A stretch of DNA of 64,000 nt from contig MCFE01000077.1 of assembly GCA_002104905.1 (NCBI GenBank), positions 62,001-126,000 on the forward strand, in the 5' to 3' direction. Under the pieces are notes generated by a model. The model did not search any database. It was not told the origin of the DNA and worked only from the letters and a program-made list of their open reading frames with translations. This document shows positions 63,219 through 64,000 of this stretch, in pieces (within the stretch, counting starts at the first letter, position 1; each line of letters begins with the position of its first letter). Source of the DNA: Basidiobolus meristosporus CBS 931.73. Taxonomy: Eukaryota > Basidiobolomycota > Basidiobolomycetes > Basidiobolales > Basidiobolaceae. The position numbers were made by a program, and so were the translations under genes.

Positions 63219-64000
63219 ATGGGAGAACACATGCCGCCAAAGCGAAGGAAACTAAGTCTGGCCGATAAAGAGAGTCAAGGTGAACGCAAAGCAGACAGTC
63301 GTTCTTCAACCCCAGTCTCCCGGGACAACTCCTTCCAAAAACATAAATCCCACCAGAGCGGGAAATCTGGGAATTCGTTTTCTGGCGACTCTCGCAAGAA
63401 AGGGAAAAAGCAACGGGCCCTAGTCGAGGTGGATTTTGTGAGCAAGCCCGAAAGTTACAAGAAGGTGAAGTCATCCCGGGACTTGTCCCCCCAAAACGGC
63501 CTCAACACAGCTGGTAACGAGTCTAATCCCAGCACTTCTATGGATGTGAAAATTTCAGCTTGGCACGCACTTGGTCCTATTGAAGGAGGAAGAAACGGCT
63601 CTTTGGGCTCTGGTCAGCTCCACAGAAAAGGAAAAAACTACAAACCGGTGAGTGAGAGGCGAGCGACTGCGCAGAAGGAGAATCGCAACGCTTCTAGGAA
63701 AAAAAACACTCCTACTCGTCCAACTTCTATGAACCCTTTAGCACCTGAGTTCGTTTGGCGAGATGAGCCGAATAGAGCATCAGGTAAACAGACTGTTGTA
63801 CCCAACGAGCACAGTTTCTCCAACAAGCTTGAGAAGCGTATTGCTGAAGAAACCAAGGGGCTCGCAGAGTCCAACGACAGCCATCACCAAAAGCAAGGAT
63901 GACCCATCTTTAGGCACGACCGCTACCAGTAAACTTAGAGTTGACTGTCCAGAATTCAAACCCTCCCTGAACTTTAATTTCTCCAAGCTTAATCTAAACC
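63219..64000 (+). CDS. Basic, low-complexity protein with PAM2-like motif, 5' part (runs off the window)
   Basis: Exon 1 (63,219-63,783) and exon 2 (from 63,881) are separated by a 97-nt intron (GTAAAC...CGACAG). Reading through the intron would stop at 63,902, whereas the spliced frame stays open to the window end (I-T-K-S-K-D-D-P-S-L-G...). The N-terminus has P-P-K-R-R-K-L, a nuclear-localisation-like basic cluster. The protein is Ser/Lys/Asn-rich and likely disordered. At about 63,722-63,760 it has S-M-N-P-L-A-P-E-F-V-W, close to the PAM2 consensus (L-N-P-x-A-x-E-F-V-P), which binds the MLLE domain of poly(A)-binding protein. A second weaker C-P-E-F-K-P-S lies near 63,945. It may be an RNA-regulation factor of the ataxin-2/Pbp1 or related kind, but no domain proves this. 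Confidence 0.65.

Overview
The window looks like a filamentous, probably early-diverging (non-Dikarya) fungus. The right third carries fungal-type genes (PHO80-like cyclin, PP2C of the PTC2/PTC3 type, F-box/LRR protein, mitochondrial PDK-like kinase) with many short introns. One PP2C intron looks like a U12-type (minor spliceosome) intron, a class known from some early-diverging fungi and lost in most Dikarya. The species assignment is inference; no rRNA or tRNA gene was recognised.

The window has two compartments. Bases 1 to about 45,560 are an AT-rich, strongly CpG-depleted block made almost entirely of nested transposable elements. From about 45,560 to the end the DNA is CpG-rich and carries eight genes.

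Transposon block. (a) Three rearranged copies of a DNA transposon with a Tnp2/EnSpm-like transposase and a divergently transcribed accessory gene. Copy A is in 1-9,478, copy C is inverted in about 9,479-17,277, and copy B is complete at its ends at 21,746-26,961, with CCCTATGAAAA termini and a 3-bp GCA target duplication. (b) Two and a half copies of a PIF/Harbinger-like (DDE_Tnp_4) element, also with a divergent second gene (17,278-20,655; 20,656-28,980 interrupted by copy B; an inverted remnant near 3.8-5.8 kb). (c) A Gypsy element with 369-bp LTRs at 9,997-14,097, inserted into Tnp2 copy C. (d) A Copia cluster (28,981-43,287) with five complete 349-bp LTRs: one full 4,680-bp element on the plus strand, then an LTR-internal-LTR-internal-LTR tandem on the minus strand nested in an older Copia. 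Target-site repeats show that a segment was later inverted. (e) Solo LTRs with clear 5-bp target duplications. All transposon reading frames are broken.

Gene block. In order: PDK-like kinase (minus, 6 exons), PP2C phosphatase (minus, 7 exons), a small BRCT-domain protein (plus, 4 exons, with no long open frame), two tandem secreted paralogues built on 24 consecutive Gly-x-x-x tetrads (minus), a PC-esterase-like type II membrane protein (plus), a polyQ F-box/LRR protein (plus), a PCL-type cyclin (minus), and the 5' part of a basic protein with a PAM2-like motif running off the right edge. They do not form one pathway. The only evident local relationship is the tandem duplication of the Gly-x3 genes.

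The most unusual items are the secreted Gly-x3 paralogues, the U12-type intron, the PDK-like kinase lacking the usual N-box residues, and the reconstructable nesting and inversion history of the transposons.
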